DNA of 32,670 bases, taken from assembly GCA_016937975.1 (NCBI GenBank), contig JAFGVN010000085.1, positions 1 through 32,670 of the forward strand. Reading direction: 5' to 3'. This DNA is from Clostridia bacterium. GTDB taxonomy: Bacteria > Bacillota > Clostridia > Peptostreptococcales > Acidaminobacteraceae. The notes beneath the pieces were generated by a model, which saw only the letters and a list, made by a program, of their open reading frames with translations, did no database searches and was not told the DNA's origin. This document shows positions 1 to 9,148 of the stretch, one piece after another. Numbering within the stretch: position 1 is the stretch's first letter; every line of letters begins with the position of its first letter. A program made the position numbers and the translations under genes.

Positions 1-80
1 AAGCCTAGATACTAGCGATTGGCTAAATCTTACTAGACAGGATTCCCACCTGCTATACACACGACACCGAACTGTCGCAC
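1..80 (-). mobile_element. 5' end of a probable group II intron (runs off the left edge)
   Basis: Read on the minus strand, the sequence switches at position 80 from AT-rich intergenic DNA to a more GC-balanced, structured stretch beginning GTGCGAC. That fits the GUGYG 5' boundary of bacterial group II introns. The next bases form a small hairpin (GCGACA/TGTCGT arms), followed by GGTGGGAATCC, which resembles domain I of clostridial introns as I remember it. The rest of the element, including any reverse transcriptase, is outside the window. The insertion lies about 36 nt beyond the stem of the GH94 operon terminator. It could be another repeat type; the call rests on the boundary motif and recalled similarity only. 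Confidence 0.45.
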
Positions 81-108
81 CTCCAAGTTTATTTTACCAA
101 ATTTTCGT

Positions 109-135
109 AAAAAAAAGTAGTGGATAATCCACTAC
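109..135 (-). terminator. Intrinsic terminator of the GH94 operon
   Basis: Arms GTAGTGGA (117-124) and TCCACTAC (128-135) form a perfect 8-bp stem with a 3-nt loop. On the minus strand a run of eight T follows (116-109). The stem overlaps the stop codon of the cellobiose phosphorylase gene, so the operon ends here. Confidence 0.88.
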
Positions 136-2555
136 CCCATAAGGACCTCTACTTGGTAATATGCTTTATCCATTGGCAAGTGACTACCCATATGGACAAT
201 TCCGTCTACTTTTATTTCAACTATACCTTTTTCCACATGTTTGTTATTGTTAATGGTAATCTCATAGGTTGTACCTCTATAGATTCTTTTTACTTTCACT
301 TCATCTAAATGACTTGGTAAACAAGGATCTATTTTTAGCCCATCAAAATCTGGTTTGATTCCAAGAATCCACTGTGTTATGGTGATATAATTCCATGAAG
401 CAGTACCCGTTAACCAGGAATTCTTCGCTTGTCCATGATGCTTTGCATCTTTACCAGCAATCATTTGAGCATATACATAGGGTTCTGTTTTATGAATTTC
501 ACTGATATCTTCCAAATAAGCTGGTGCGATTTTAGAGTAAATTTCAAAAGCACGATTACCTCGACCTACAACTGTTTCAGCACAAGCTATCCATGGGTTG
601 TTATGACAAAAGATCCCTGCATTTTCCTTATATCCTGGAGGATAAGAACTGATTTCACCTAATTTAGAATCATACCCACTATAAGGTGGTTGATTTAAAA
701 CAATGCCATATGGCGTATCTAAATGCTCCCTCACAGCATCTAATGCCTGTATCGCCTTACCATCTTCTAAACCAAGACCAGCCATAATGCAAAAGCCTTG
801 AGGTTCTATGAAGATCTTTCCTTCTTCATTTTCTTGGCTGCCTATTTTCCCACCAAATGCATCATAAGCTCTTAAAAACCATTTGCCATCATAGCCATGC
901 TTCATAACGGCTTCTTCCATCTCCCTTAGAGCTTGATGAGCCTTTTTAACTTCTTCATCTTCCTTAAGAATTTTGGAAATTTCAATAAATTCCTTGCCCG
1001 TTGTCAAGAATAAACCTGCAATGAATACAGATTCTGCTACACGACCATCTGCTGTACCAAAGGTTTGAAATGATTCTCCCGGCTCAGTCGAATGACAATT
1101 TAAATTTAAACAGTCATTCCAATCCGCTCGACCAATCAATGGCAAACCATGGGGACCTTTGTTTTCAACCACATGATTAAACGAAGCTTTTAGATGTGCA
1201 TATAAGGTATCCGCCTTAGACCAATCATTTTCAAATGGTACTAACTCTTTTAAGATTTCAAAATCACCTGTTTCCTTGAGATATGCGGATACTGCCATAA
1301 TCAGCCACAAAGGGTCATCATTAAAACCAGAACCAATTGCATCATTTCCTTGTTTTGTTAAAGGTTGATATTGATGATAAGCACTGCCGTCTTGGAATTG
1401 AGTGGCAGCAATGTCTAATATTCTCTCTCTTGCACGATCTGGAATCTGGTGAACAAAACCCAGTAAATCCTGATTAGAATCTCTAAAGCCCATACCTCTA
1501 CCAATGCCTGACTCAAAGTATGAAGCACTTCTAGACATGTTGAAAGTGACCATACATTGATAAGGATTCCAAATATTCACCATTCGATTTAATTTTTCAT
1601 CAGAGGTTTCTATTTGATATGGTGCCAGAAGATTCTTCCATTTTTCTTTCAAAGCTTCAAAGGCAAGGTCGAATTGCTCATTTGTTTTGAAGGCATCAAT
1701 CATCTCTAAAGCAGGTTTTTTATTAATCACATCTTTATCCGTGAACTTCTCTTCTGTTTCCACATAACCTAAAACAAAAATCAATGATTTTTCTTCTTGA
1801 GGTGATAATTCAACTTTAAGATGATGCGAGCCTATGGGATGCCATCCACTTGCCATGGAATTTGAAGCTTTTTTATTCATAACAACATCTGGGTTAGAGA
1901 AACCATTGTACATCCCTAGAAAAGCATCTCTATCCGTATCAAAGCCATCAATCTCATCATTGACACTATAAAAGGCATAATGATTCCTTCTTTCTCTAAA
2001 CTCTGTTTTATGATAGATAACGCTGTTTTCAACTTCAACTTCGCCTGTATTAAAGTTTCTCTGGAAGTTTGTCATATCATCATTTGCATCCCATAAGGCA
2101 AATTCAAGAAAGGAAAACAAGTCAACAGATTTAGTGCATGCACTCATGTTCTTGAGGTTTAAACGATGCACTTCACCATTAAAACCATTAGGCACCATGA
2201 CTGTCATTTCTACAAATAAATCCTGCTTTTGACTGATGAATCTACTATAACCCAATCCATGTCTACATTCATATTTATCAAGGTTTGTTTGAGTTGGCTG
2301 CCAACCTGGATTCCAAACAGAATTTCCATCATGTATATAATAATAACGGCCACCCAAATCCACAGGAACATTGTTGTATCGATACCTAGTCAACCGTCTT
2401 AACCTTGCGTCTTTATAAAAGGCATAGCCACCAGCTGTATTGGAAATCAAACCAAAAAAGTCTTCACTTCCTAAATAATTGATCCAAGGATATGGAGTTT
2501 TTGGTGTTTGTATCACGTATTCCCTTTGATGATCATCAAAATATCCGAACTTCAT
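132..2555 (-). CDS. cbpA: Cellobiose phosphorylase (GH94)
   Basis: This is a cytoplasmic enzyme that splits cellobiose with inorganic phosphate into alpha-glucose 1-phosphate and glucose, saving one ATP per disaccharide. The 807-aa length matches the family (about 810). The N-terminus [14 protein letters not shown] and long blocks throughout closely resemble the Clostridium thermocellum enzyme as I recall it. The [10 protein letters not shown] block carries the general-acid Asp (D481 in DWND). [14 protein letters not shown] is the sugar-binding loop. CHNNPW and WLTGTASW hold the His and Thr-Gly that bind phosphate in the family. It is the last gene of the operon, 24 nt after a second GH94 gene, and its stop lies inside the terminator stem. 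The ribosome binding site AAAGGGAG precedes the ATG. Close similarity makes cellobiose the best substrate call. Confidence 0.93.
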   Translation of the reverse strand: MKFGYFDDHQREYVIQTPKTPYPWINYLGSEDFFGLISNTAGGYAFYKDARLRRLTRYRYNNVPVDLGGRYYYIHDGNSVWNPGWQPTQTNLDKYECRHGLGYSRFISQKQDLFVEMTVMVPNGFNGEVHRLNLKNMSACTKSVDLFSFLEFALWDANDDMTNFQRNFNTGEVEVENSVIYHKTEFRERRNHYAFYSVNDEIDGFDTDRDAFLGMYNGFSNPDVVMNKKASNSMASGWHPIGSHHLKVELSPQEEKSLIFVLGYVETEEKFTDKDVINKKPALEMIDAFKTNEQFDLAFEALKEKWKNLLAPYQIETSDEKLNRMVNIWNPYQCMVTFNMSRSASYFESGIGRGMGFRDSNQDLLGFVHQIPDRARERILDIAATQFQDGSAYHQYQPLTKQGNDAIGSGFNDDPLWLIMAVSAYLKETGDFEILKELVPFENDWSKADTLYAHLKASFNHVVENKGPHGLPLIGRADWNDCLNLNCHSTEPGESFQTFGTADGRVAESVFIAGLFLTTGKEFIEISKILKEDEEVKKAHQALREMEEAVMKHGYDGKWFLRAYDAFGGKIGSQENEEGKIFIEPQGFCIMAGLGLEDGKAIQALDAVREHLDTPYGIVLNQPPYSGYDSKLGEISSYPPGYKENAGIFCHNNPWIACAETVVGRGNRAFEIYSKIAPAYLEDISEIHKTEPYVYAQMIAGKDAKHHGQAKNSWLTGTASWNYITITQWILGIKPDFDGLKIDPCLPSHLDEVKVKRIYRGTTYEITINNNKHVEKGIVEIKVDGIVHMGSHLPMDKAYYQVEVLMG

Positions 2556-2579
2556 TTTTTCTCCCTTTCTTTTTTAGAC

Positions 2580-4979
2580 TTAGCCTAAAATAATTTCTAC
2601 ATCATGTGTACCATTTAAATATGGTATAGCCTTTCCTTCATGAACTTTTCCATTTAACAAGATACAACTAACACCTTTAGATTTCCCTAAAGGATTTTTA
2701 ATATGAATCTTGAAGCTAGCATCTCTGATACGTCTTTCAACATATAAGGCTTCCCACTTTTCAGGTATACAAGGGTCGATCACCAGACCATAATGCTCTG
2801 GTTGAAGCCCTAAAATGTATTTTGTAGCAGCTTGATATGCCCATGAAGATGTCCCAGATAACCAACAATTTCTACCCAGACCAAACTGTGGATGCTCATC
2901 TCCTAGAATATTTTGAGGGTAAACATACGGCGCTAACTCATATGCCTCTATTTTATTATTTTTATTAATTGGATTAATCTGATTGTAATACTCAAAGGCC
3001 CTGTTACCATTACCATACATGGTTTCGGCAATCATTACCCATGGATTGGCATGTAAAAAGATACCGCCATTTTCTTTTGCACCAGGTGGATAACTTGTAA
3101 CGCCACCCTTTTCTTTATCATAACCATTATATCCTGGCGTACTTAACTTTATACCATTAGAGGTATTCAGTTTTTCATACACAGCGTTTAATGCCATCTT
3201 GCCTTTATCTTCAGATGCAAATCCAGAAAGCACACTCCATGACTGCCCATTGGTGAATATTTTTCCCTCTTCATTATTTGATGAACCTAAAAATTCTCCT
3301 TCTGCAGTAATATATCTTCTAAACCATTTGCCATCCCATCCCACATCGTTAAATTTTTCTTTCATCTGTTCATAATCAGCTTTAAGTACTTGAGCATTTT
3401 CATCGTGAAGGAATTCAAGCAGATTAACCATTTCATTTAAAACAACCCCATAAAGATTTGCTATAAAAAAGGATTCTGCCCCCTTTTTAAGATTAACTGT
3501 ATCATTCCAATCAGCAAATCCTAATAAAGGCAATTGATTTTTCCCTAAATCATGCTTTGTAAAATTTAAAGCATCCATTAGATGAGATAAAACACATGCC
3601 ACTTTTACAGGTATGCCCGTCTTGTCTTTTTCATAAAAAGGAAGTTTTTCTTCTAAAAATTTATAATCACCTGTCTCCTTTAAGTATTCACATACTGCTA
3701 AAATTGGCCAAAGATGATCATCACCATAATAATCTGGCAACGCTTCATCCTCATGTGCATCACCTACAGAGGCCTCCAATGATTTGGGATTATACTGATG
3801 ATAAGAGGAACCATTGATACGCTGCATGGACAAAATTGTCCTCAAAAGAACTTTTGCCTCTTCAGGCTTCTGACTGATAATACCCATAACATCCTGAGAA
3901 GCATCTCGAATACCGATACCTCTTGCACCTAATCCAAGTTGGTATAGAGACAAATATCGTGACCAATGTTTTGTCACGTAACACTGTCTTGGATTGAAGA
4001 TATTGACCATTCGATTAAAGTTTTCATCCGGTGATTTCACATGATAAACAGAAAGATGATCCTCCCAAAACAATTTCAATTGCTGTAAGGCTTTTTCCAC
4101 ATGCTCTGCATCTCTATAATATCTGATTTGATTCAGTTCCTTTTCATAATGGTTATATTGTCCTAGTTGTGTGATTAATCTTATTTGTTCATTTGGCTTC
4201 ACATCTTTATAAGCATGTAATAATGCACCGATATTGTCACCTCGTCTTGCTTCATAATTGGATAATGTCTTTTCCATCAAGGATAATGGTCTTTGCCATG
4301 TTCCACCTTCATGATCTTTTAGAAATTTTCTTCTATCTGTTTCAAATGAATCTACCCTTTCATTTGAAGTGAAATAATTAACAGAAATATCTTTGTGCAT
4401 GAAGGCATATTGATTCAAAATAGTAAAAGGGCCGTCTTTTCTTAAATCAGACATCATGGTTTGTGGCACCCAATCTGCATTGGTAAATTGTTTTAAGGCA
4501 TCAAAGTGAGTATATTCAACTACAGGAATGACATCTAAGGCAATTGGGTATTCACTGATATTTTTTACAACTATGTCTCTTAGAACCACTTGATGATCTC
4601 TAGGCACAAAAACAGTCACTTTAATTTCGAGATCCTCAGTTTTCATTTCAAAGATGGAGTAACCCAATCCAACACGGCATTGATAACTTTTATAAGCATT
4701 TAAAGTAGGCACATAAAAAGGTGAAATGAGTTCATAATCAGAGCTTCTATGAATTCTAATATATAGACCTTCACCATTGAAACTTGAATCTGGCAACTGA
4801 GGCATGTATTTGACGATTCGATTGAGTGCTGGATCACCTTTACAAATTACACCACCACCTAAATGGTCTACAAAACCACCAAAATCAAGTCCACCAATAT
4901 AATTAATCCATTTCGTTGGCGTGTGAGGTGTCGTAATGACATACTCTTTTTTTTCATCATCGAAATATCCGTAATTCAT
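2580..4979 (-). CDS. GH94 disaccharide phosphorylase, acceptor specificity unresolved
   Basis: This is a second inverting GH94 phosphorylase of 799 aa, predicted cytoplasmic. It keeps the family frame: N-terminal NYGYFDDEKKEYVIT, sugar-binding loop GLGARGIGIRDASQD, catalytic block GFADWNDTVN (D493 in DWND), IFLHANPW for the phosphate-binding His, and CWLSGTSSWAY for phosphate contact. It should therefore release alpha-glucose 1-phosphate from a beta-linked sugar. It differs strongly from its neighbour around the acceptor side, including an extra segment with HEDEALPDYYGDDHLW, and it lacks the conserved NCLNLNC-like cellobiose phosphorylase context. Laminaribiose, cellobionate or another beta-glucobiose are possible acceptor products; the sequence does not decide. 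Its ATG overlaps the stop of the upstream yesL-like gene by 4 nt (ATGA), so translation is probably coupled. Confidence 0.85.
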   Translation of the reverse strand: MNYGYFDDEKKEYVITTPHTPTKWINYIGGLDFGGFVDHLGGGVICKGDPALNRIVKYMPQLPDSSFNGEGLYIRIHRSSDYELISPFYVPTLNAYKSYQCRVGLGYSIFEMKTEDLEIKVTVFVPRDHQVVLRDIVVKNISEYPIALDVIPVVEYTHFDALKQFTNADWVPQTMMSDLRKDGPFTILNQYAFMHKDISVNYFTSNERVDSFETDRRKFLKDHEGGTWQRPLSLMEKTLSNYEARRGDNIGALLHAYKDVKPNEQIRLITQLGQYNHYEKELNQIRYYRDAEHVEKALQQLKLFWEDHLSVYHVKSPDENFNRMVNIFNPRQCYVTKHWSRYLSLYQLGLGARGIGIRDASQDVMGIISQKPEEAKVLLRTILSMQRINGSSYHQYNPKSLEASVGDAHEDEALPDYYGDDHLWPILAVCEYLKETGDYKFLEEKLPFYEKDKTGIPVKVACVLSHLMDALNFTKHDLGKNQLPLLGFADWNDTVNLKKGAESFFIANLYGVVLNEMVNLLEFLHDENAQVLKADYEQMKEKFNDVGWDGKWFRRYITAEGEFLGSSNNEEGKIFTNGQSWSVLSGFASEDKGKMALNAVYEKLNTSNGIKLSTPGYNGYDKEKGGVTSYPPGAKENGGIFLHANPWVMIAETMYGNGNRAFEYYNQINPINKNNKIEAYELAPYVYPQNILGDEHPQFGLGRNCWLSGTSSWAYQAATKYILGLQPEHYGLVIDPCIPEKWEALYVERRIRDASFKIHIKNPLGKSKGVSCILLNGKVHEGKAIPYLNGTHDVEIILG

Positions 4980-5581
4980 GAGTCCTCCTTCAAGGCTTTA
5001 ATAGCTGGATAAATAAGCACATTATGTAAATATGCCATTAAACTGAAATATAAAAAAATTAAAATAAAAGGCATATGAAGACCCATTTTAATAAGAAGAT
5101 AGCCTGTTACAAAGAAAACCACTGATTTCATCATATGTCTGTTGCCCATAATCCAAGCAACTTTTATAGCTTTTAAAATTGAAAGATCAAAGTGAATAAG
5201 AACAATCATTAGGAAATTAGAGGTCAAAATAATCTGTACCAATAGAGGCATTTGAATCAGGTAAATAAACCACCCTCTCTTCAAGAGCAATGTACCATTG
5301 ATCAAATTGAAACAGACAAGTGATAGTATCCCTGCCATAAGAAGAAAACTTAGATTGACTTTAATAAAATCATCTTTAAAAGCTCTAAAAAAGCTTTGAA
5401 CTTCTTGATTCAACTGATTGTCCTTCATGAGCTGAATACACTGAAGAAGAGCTTTTAGTGCTGATCCCATGGTGAGCACTGGTAATGAGAATAAAATAAA
5501 CAACGCATTTAACAATAGCAACTGATAAAGACTTGTCATCAGATTGATTACAGGATTCCTAAGATTATATTTGCCTTCCAT
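4976..5581 (-). CDS. YesL/DUF624 family membrane protein
   Basis: This 201-aa hydrophobic protein has about five membrane segments (roughly residues 14-40, 75-95, 100-125, 145-165, 168-190). The N-terminal pattern (an N-P motif, then a long helix ending SLPVLTMGSALKAL) is typical of the YesL/DUF624 family. Members of this family sit in Bacillota operons for plant-polysaccharide or oligosaccharide uptake, next to LplB/LplC permeases and YesM/YesN regulators, exactly as here. Its biochemical role is not established; an accessory role in transport is a guess. The ribosome binding site AAAGGA precedes the ATG, and its stop overlaps the start of the downstream GH94 gene. Confidence 0.85.
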   Translation of the reverse strand: MEGKYNLRNPVINLMTSLYQLLLLNALFILFSLPVLTMGSALKALLQCIQLMKDNQLNQEVQSFFRAFKDDFIKVNLSFLLMAGILSLVCFNLINGTLLLKRGWFIYLIQMPLLVQIILTSNFLMIVLIHFDLSILKAIKVAWIMGNRHMMKSVVFFVTGYLLIKMGLHMPFILIFLYFSLMAYLHNVLIYPAIKALKEDS

Positions 5582-5599
5582 ATTATTTTCCTTTCTGCA

Positions 5600-5624
5600 A
5601 TAAAGCGCTCAGAGAGCGCTTTAT
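5600..5624 (-). other. Intergenic hairpin between solute-binding protein and yesL
   Basis: The arms ATAAAGCGCTC and GAGCGCTTTAT form a perfect 11-bp stem with a 3-nt loop. No T-run follows on the minus strand, so it is not a complete intrinsic terminator. The position directly after the lipoprotein gene suggests an mRNA 3'-end stabiliser or partial terminator that keeps the binding protein more abundant than the genes downstream. Confidence 0.7.
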
Positions 5625-5640
5625 CACAATTGCTTCTTTT

Positions 5641-7155
5641 CTATTTACTTTCTAACCATGCATCAAGTTGTTTTTGTTTTTCCTTAATAATGTCATCTGC
5701 ACCAGCATCTTTAAATGCTTGAATTAGGATTGGCATATATTCTTCAGGATCAACGGTTCCCGTTTCCAATGCAGGTACATATTGATCCCAAACATTGTTA
5801 CAAGCGGCGATTTGACTCTTAACTGGTGTTGGATCAAAGATGAAACCTAAAGTTTGAGTACCAATTGCAGCATCATTGAAGTTTTTAAAGTTAGCCCATT
5901 TATTAGGATCTTCATTGGTCCATAAGTAGTTGATAAATTGATTACCAAACATCCAACCAGTGCCTGGGTTATACTTCGCATTATTTGCTGCTGGTTCAAT
6001 AATGTTTTCTGAAACTTTATTGTAATGCTCACCTTCAATACCAAAGTTAATCAAGTTGTTGAAGTATTCATCTGTTGAGAATAATTCAATAACCATTAAA
6101 GCTCTCTCAGGATTTTTTGATGTACTTGAAATTGCTTGCATTGAACCTGATGTGTCACGATTTGAAATAATCGGTTGAGTGATCTCTACTTGAACCCACT
6201 CATAACCAGTCGCTGAAGACATTTCAGCATCTTTACCAGGTTTTAAAGATTTTGTTGATACAAAGATTTTACCTGCAGATAAATCTGCATTGAAATCTGT
6301 TACCGTCGCAGCATCTTGTCTAATATAACCTTTTTCATAATAATCTCTCATAGTTTTGAAGAGTGCCATTGTTTCTGGTGCTTCAAATTCATTGAACACT
6401 TTCATATCTGATGAATCATTCCAAACAACACCTGGATACTTGTCATCACCAACACGATCAAAGTCTAATAACTTAAAAGGTGATTCTCCATTAAGTGCTT
6501 CCAAAGCGTAGACATTGCCATTTTCACCTGCATAAACAGCTGCTAATAGAGGTTCTAAATCTTCCAAAGATGTAATGCCATCTACTGATAAATTGTATTT
6601 ATCCAGTAAGTCTTTTCTTACTAAGAAACCCCATTGATGCGCCTTTTCTTTATTGGCAGGAATCGCATAGTTAATCCCTTCAATTTGAGTTCCAGTAATA
6701 AACGCATCACCTAACATCGCTTTTGTTTCAGGTGCATAAGTATCTAACAAATCATTTAATGGAATGAATGCTCCTTTAACAGCTTGTTGTTGATAATTGT
6801 TTGTCCATGAAGACGTAAAGCAGATATCAAACTCTTCTCTCGCAGCAATCATGGTTCTTAATTTTTGATCATACGAACCCCAATCAAAGCATTGTAAATC
6901 GAGATTAACGTTAATGCCTTTTTCATGAAGATATTTTGTAGCTTCTGCTTCAATTTTCTCCACGTCTTCCTGTTGACCGTTGCCAATAAAATACCAGCTG
7001 ATATCAACAGTTTCCAACTTCCCTGATTCTAAATCCTCTTTCACTTGTTCTGCATTGCCAGCGCCTCCCTCATTATTGCTTTCATTGTTACAAGCAACAA
7101 AGATACTTAACACCATCATCAGTGCTAGAAGCATGACTAATGTTCTTTTTAACAT
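5641..7155 (-). CDS. ABC sugar transporter solute-binding lipoprotein
   Basis: This 504-aa extracellular binding protein of the LplA/YtcQ type should deliver oligosaccharides to the two permeases encoded just upstream. The N-terminus is a lipoprotein signal: MLKRT, a hydrophobic stretch, and C22 as probable lipidation site (SIFVAC), followed by a Ser/Asn/Glu/Gly-rich linker. The C-terminal part (KSQIAACNNVWDQYVPALE, then ETGTVDPEEY and a final KEKQKQLDAW helix) resembles the DUF3502 domain of this subfamily. The ribosome binding site AAGGGGG lies 6-7 nt before the ATG. A short hairpin precedes the gene and a long one follows it, fitting a separately tuned transcript segment. The substrate is probably a beta-gluco-oligosaccharide, inferred only from the GH94 genes in the same operon. 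Confidence 0.9.
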   Translation of the reverse strand: MLKRTLVMLLALMMVLSIFVACNNESNNEGGAGNAEQVKEDLESGKLETVDISWYFIGNGQQEDVEKIEAEATKYLHEKGINVNLDLQCFDWGSYDQKLRTMIAAREEFDICFTSSWTNNYQQQAVKGAFIPLNDLLDTYAPETKAMLGDAFITGTQIEGINYAIPANKEKAHQWGFLVRKDLLDKYNLSVDGITSLEDLEPLLAAVYAGENGNVYALEALNGESPFKLLDFDRVGDDKYPGVVWNDSSDMKVFNEFEAPETMALFKTMRDYYEKGYIRQDAATVTDFNADLSAGKIFVSTKSLKPGKDAEMSSATGYEWVQVEITQPIISNRDTSGSMQAISSTSKNPERALMVIELFSTDEYFNNLINFGIEGEHYNKVSENIIEPAANNAKYNPGTGWMFGNQFINYLWTNEDPNKWANFKNFNDAAIGTQTLGFIFDPTPVKSQIAACNNVWDQYVPALETGTVDPEEYMPILIQAFKDAGADDIIKEKQKQLDAWLESK

Positions 7156-7183
7156 ATTGTTCCCCCTTAAAAATTTTTATTTG

Positions 7184-7196
7184 ACGGCAAAGCCGT
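7184..7196 (-). other. Small hairpin ahead of the solute-binding protein gene
   Basis: ACGGC and GCCGT arms with a 3-nt loop lie in the 47-nt gap between the second permease gene and the binding-protein gene, upstream of the ribosome binding site. It could be an mRNA processing or stability element. No T-run follows it directly. Confidence 0.35.
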
Positions 7197-7202
7197 TTCC
7201 CA

Positions 7203-8117
7203 CTATTTAATTGATCCTACTGTTAAACCTTCAACAAAATACTTTTGGAAGAATGGATAAGCCAAAACGATTGGTCCAATTGCAATAATAGCCATTGCCA
7301 TTCTTGCTGTTTGGGAAGGTATATTAGCTAATATCTCAGACACATTGCCTAAAGAGTTGGACTGTGAAGTGATATAGGTAATGCTTTGATTAATTCTATA
7401 AAGCAAGTATTGTAAATTGTACAGCTTCTCATCTGTGATGAATAGCAACGGTGAATACCAGTCATTCCAATAGAAGAGTACGTTGAACAAGCCTATGGTT
7501 GCTAAAGATGGTTTCGAAAGCGGCAGAACGATTTGAGTAAAAATCCTAAACTCACTTGCACCATCTACCTTCGCTGCTTCTATGATGCTTTCCGGTATGG
7601 TCGTAACATAAAAGGTTCTCATGATCAAAACATATAATGGTGTCATCAACCCAGGAAGTATCATGGCAAATAAGGTATTTTTTATATGTAGTATGTTGGT
7701 ATAAACCATGTACCAAGGCACCAAACCCGCATTGAATAACATGGTGAAAAATACAATGAAAGTAAAGAATGTCTTGTATTTAAAATCTTTTCTCGATAAG
7801 GGATATGCATAAAGTGAAATAACAATCAAACTCATTATGCTTCCCAGTAGGGTTACCAGTATGGTAACGCCATAAGCTCTAAAAATATCTACTGCATCTG
7901 TAAACACATAATCATAAGCTTTAAAACTAATGACCTTTGGTATTAAACGATAACCTTCCAATGTGACGGTCTTCTCATCTGTAATGGAAATGCCAAAGAC
8001 AAGGAGTAAGGGATATATGCAGGCAAGAGCCAAAAGAATCATGATAATATTCAAAAGTAAATTGGATGTTTTTCCGATTTTTCCTACATCTTGATAAGTT
8101 ATTTTATTCTTTTTCAA
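7203..8117 (-). CDS. ABC sugar permease, LplC/YtcP (MalG) type
   Basis: This 304-aa inner-membrane permease with six predicted helices is one half of the sugar channel. The cytoplasmic EAA loop that docks the ATPase is clear: EAAKVDGASEFRIFTQIVLP, about residues 180-200, followed by LSKPSLATIGLFN. The C-terminus YPFFQKYFVEGLTVGSIK is characteristic of MalG-like permeases (consensus ending QRYFVKGLTAGAVKG). The gene starts 10 nt after the other permease gene. Together with the upstream permease and downstream lipoprotein it makes an incomplete ABC importer, with no ATP-binding subunit encoded nearby. Confidence 0.93.
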   Translation of the reverse strand: MKKNKITYQDVGKIGKTSNLLLNIIMILLALACIYPLLLVFGISITDEKTVTLEGYRLIPKVISFKAYDYVFTDAVDIFRAYGVTILVTLLGSIMSLIVISLYAYPLSRKDFKYKTFFTFIVFFTMLFNAGLVPWYMVYTNILHIKNTLFAMILPGLMTPLYVLIMRTFYVTTIPESIIEAAKVDGASEFRIFTQIVLPLSKPSLATIGLFNVLFYWNDWYSPLLFITDEKLYNLQYLLYRINQSITYITSQSNSLGNVSEILANIPSQTARMAMAIIAIGPIVLAYPFFQKYFVEGLTVGSIK

Positions 8118-8127
8118 TTTTTTCTCC

Positions 8128-9060
8128 TTACATCAGTGCATTTTCTTTGTTGAATCTTCTTACGACAAAGTTTGCCGCTAGGACCAAGATAAAACCTACT
8201 GTCGCTTGATATAAACCACTAGCAGTGGCCATACCAATATCACCAGCTTGTACTAAAGCACGGTATACATAGGTGTCAATTACATTGGTGACGTTATAAA
8301 GCACACCCATGTTCTTTGGAATATTCCAGAAGAGTCCAAAGTCACCATAAAAAATTCTACCAATCTTTAATAAAGTTAAAATCGTAATTACTGGCATAAT
8401 TGAAGGAATTGTGATATACATTATTTGCTTAACTCGACTTGCACCATCTATAGCAGCTGCTTCATATAATGATTTGTCTATGCCTACAATGGCTGCAAGA
8501 TAGATAATGCTGTCATAACCTGTCCATTTCCATGTATTGACAAAGACCAAAATTGCTGGCCAAAACTTGGCCTCTATGTACCAATTAATGGGCTTCATAT
8601 TGAAATGAACAAGTAGATTATTGAATACACCTTGATCTGAACTGAGCAATGAGTACACCAAATAACTTACAACAACCCAAGACAGGAAATAAGGTAAGAA
8701 AAATACCGATTGATAAATCTTTGCTAATCTCTTATTTCTCAATTCATTTAAAATAATGGCAAGTCCAAGTGCTAAGGTTAAAGAAATAATGATAAATGCC
8801 AAATTGTACAGTATGGTATTTCTTGTGATGATATAAGCTTGCGAAGAGTTAAAAAGGTATTTGAAATTATCAAATCCTACCCAATCACTTTTGAAAAATC
8901 CCTTTGTATAGTTATAATCCTTAAAGGCTAATAGTACGCCAGGCATTGGTAAATAGTTATTAGACAATAGCACCAATATACCAGGTATTAACATTATGAA
9001 TAGAGATTTATTTCTCTTTAGTTCTTCCACAAAAGTTGCTTTTTTTTTTGATTTTTTCAT
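8128..9060 (-). CDS. ABC sugar permease, LplB (MalF) type
   Basis: This 310-aa membrane permease with six predicted helices partners the LplC-type permease. The N-terminus is Lys-rich, and the first helix reads LFIMLIPGILVLLSNNYLPM. The EAA loop is EAAAIDGASRVKQIMYITIP, about residues 200-220. The C-terminus (ATASGLYQATVGFILVLAANFVVRRFNKENALM) matches the LplB subfamily. It is the first gene of the uptake/phosphorylase operon, with the ribosome binding site AAAGGAG (9068-9074). A palindrome and a second inverted repeat lie just upstream, so this start defines the regulated promoter region. Confidence 0.93.
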   Translation of the reverse strand: MKKSKKKATFVEELKRNKSLFIMLIPGILVLLSNNYLPMPGVLLAFKDYNYTKGFFKSDWVGFDNFKYLFNSSQAYIITRNTILYNLAFIIISLTLALGLAIILNELRNKRLAKIYQSVFFLPYFLSWVVVSYLVYSLLSSDQGVFNNLLVHFNMKPINWYIEAKFWPAILVFVNTWKWTGYDSIIYLAAIVGIDKSLYEAAAIDGASRVKQIMYITIPSIMPVITILTLLKIGRIFYGDFGLFWNIPKNMGVLYNVTNVIDTYVYRALVQAGDIGMATASGLYQATVGFILVLAANFVVRRFNKENALM

Positions 9061-9074
9061 TTAATACTCCTTTA

Positions 9075-9088
9075 AGAAAACGTTTTCT
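9075..9088. promoter_or_regulatory. 14-bp palindrome, LacI-family/cre-like operator candidate
   Basis: AGAAAACGTTTTCT is a perfect palindrome centred on CG, 15 nt before the first permease ATG and directly upstream of its ribosome binding site. The AAAACGTTTT core is the kind bound by LacI-family repressors. It differs from the CcpA cre consensus at the outer bases. A local LacI repressor or CcpA could bind; no such gene is in the window. Confidence 0.5.
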
Positions 9089-9117
9089 ATCTATAAACAG
9101 TTTATAAAAAACAGAAA

Positions 9118-9148
9118 ATGAAATGAATAAACACAATTGTCATTTCAT
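9118..9148. promoter_or_regulatory. 9-bp inverted repeat, candidate response-regulator site
   Basis: ATGAAATGA (9118-9126) and TCATTTCAT (9140-9148) are perfect inverted copies. Their centres are 22 bp apart, two helical turns. They lie between the terminator of the response-regulator gene and the first permease gene, over a weak promoter candidate. The neighbouring YesN-type regulator is the obvious candidate binder, but this is inference from position. Confidence 0.45.
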
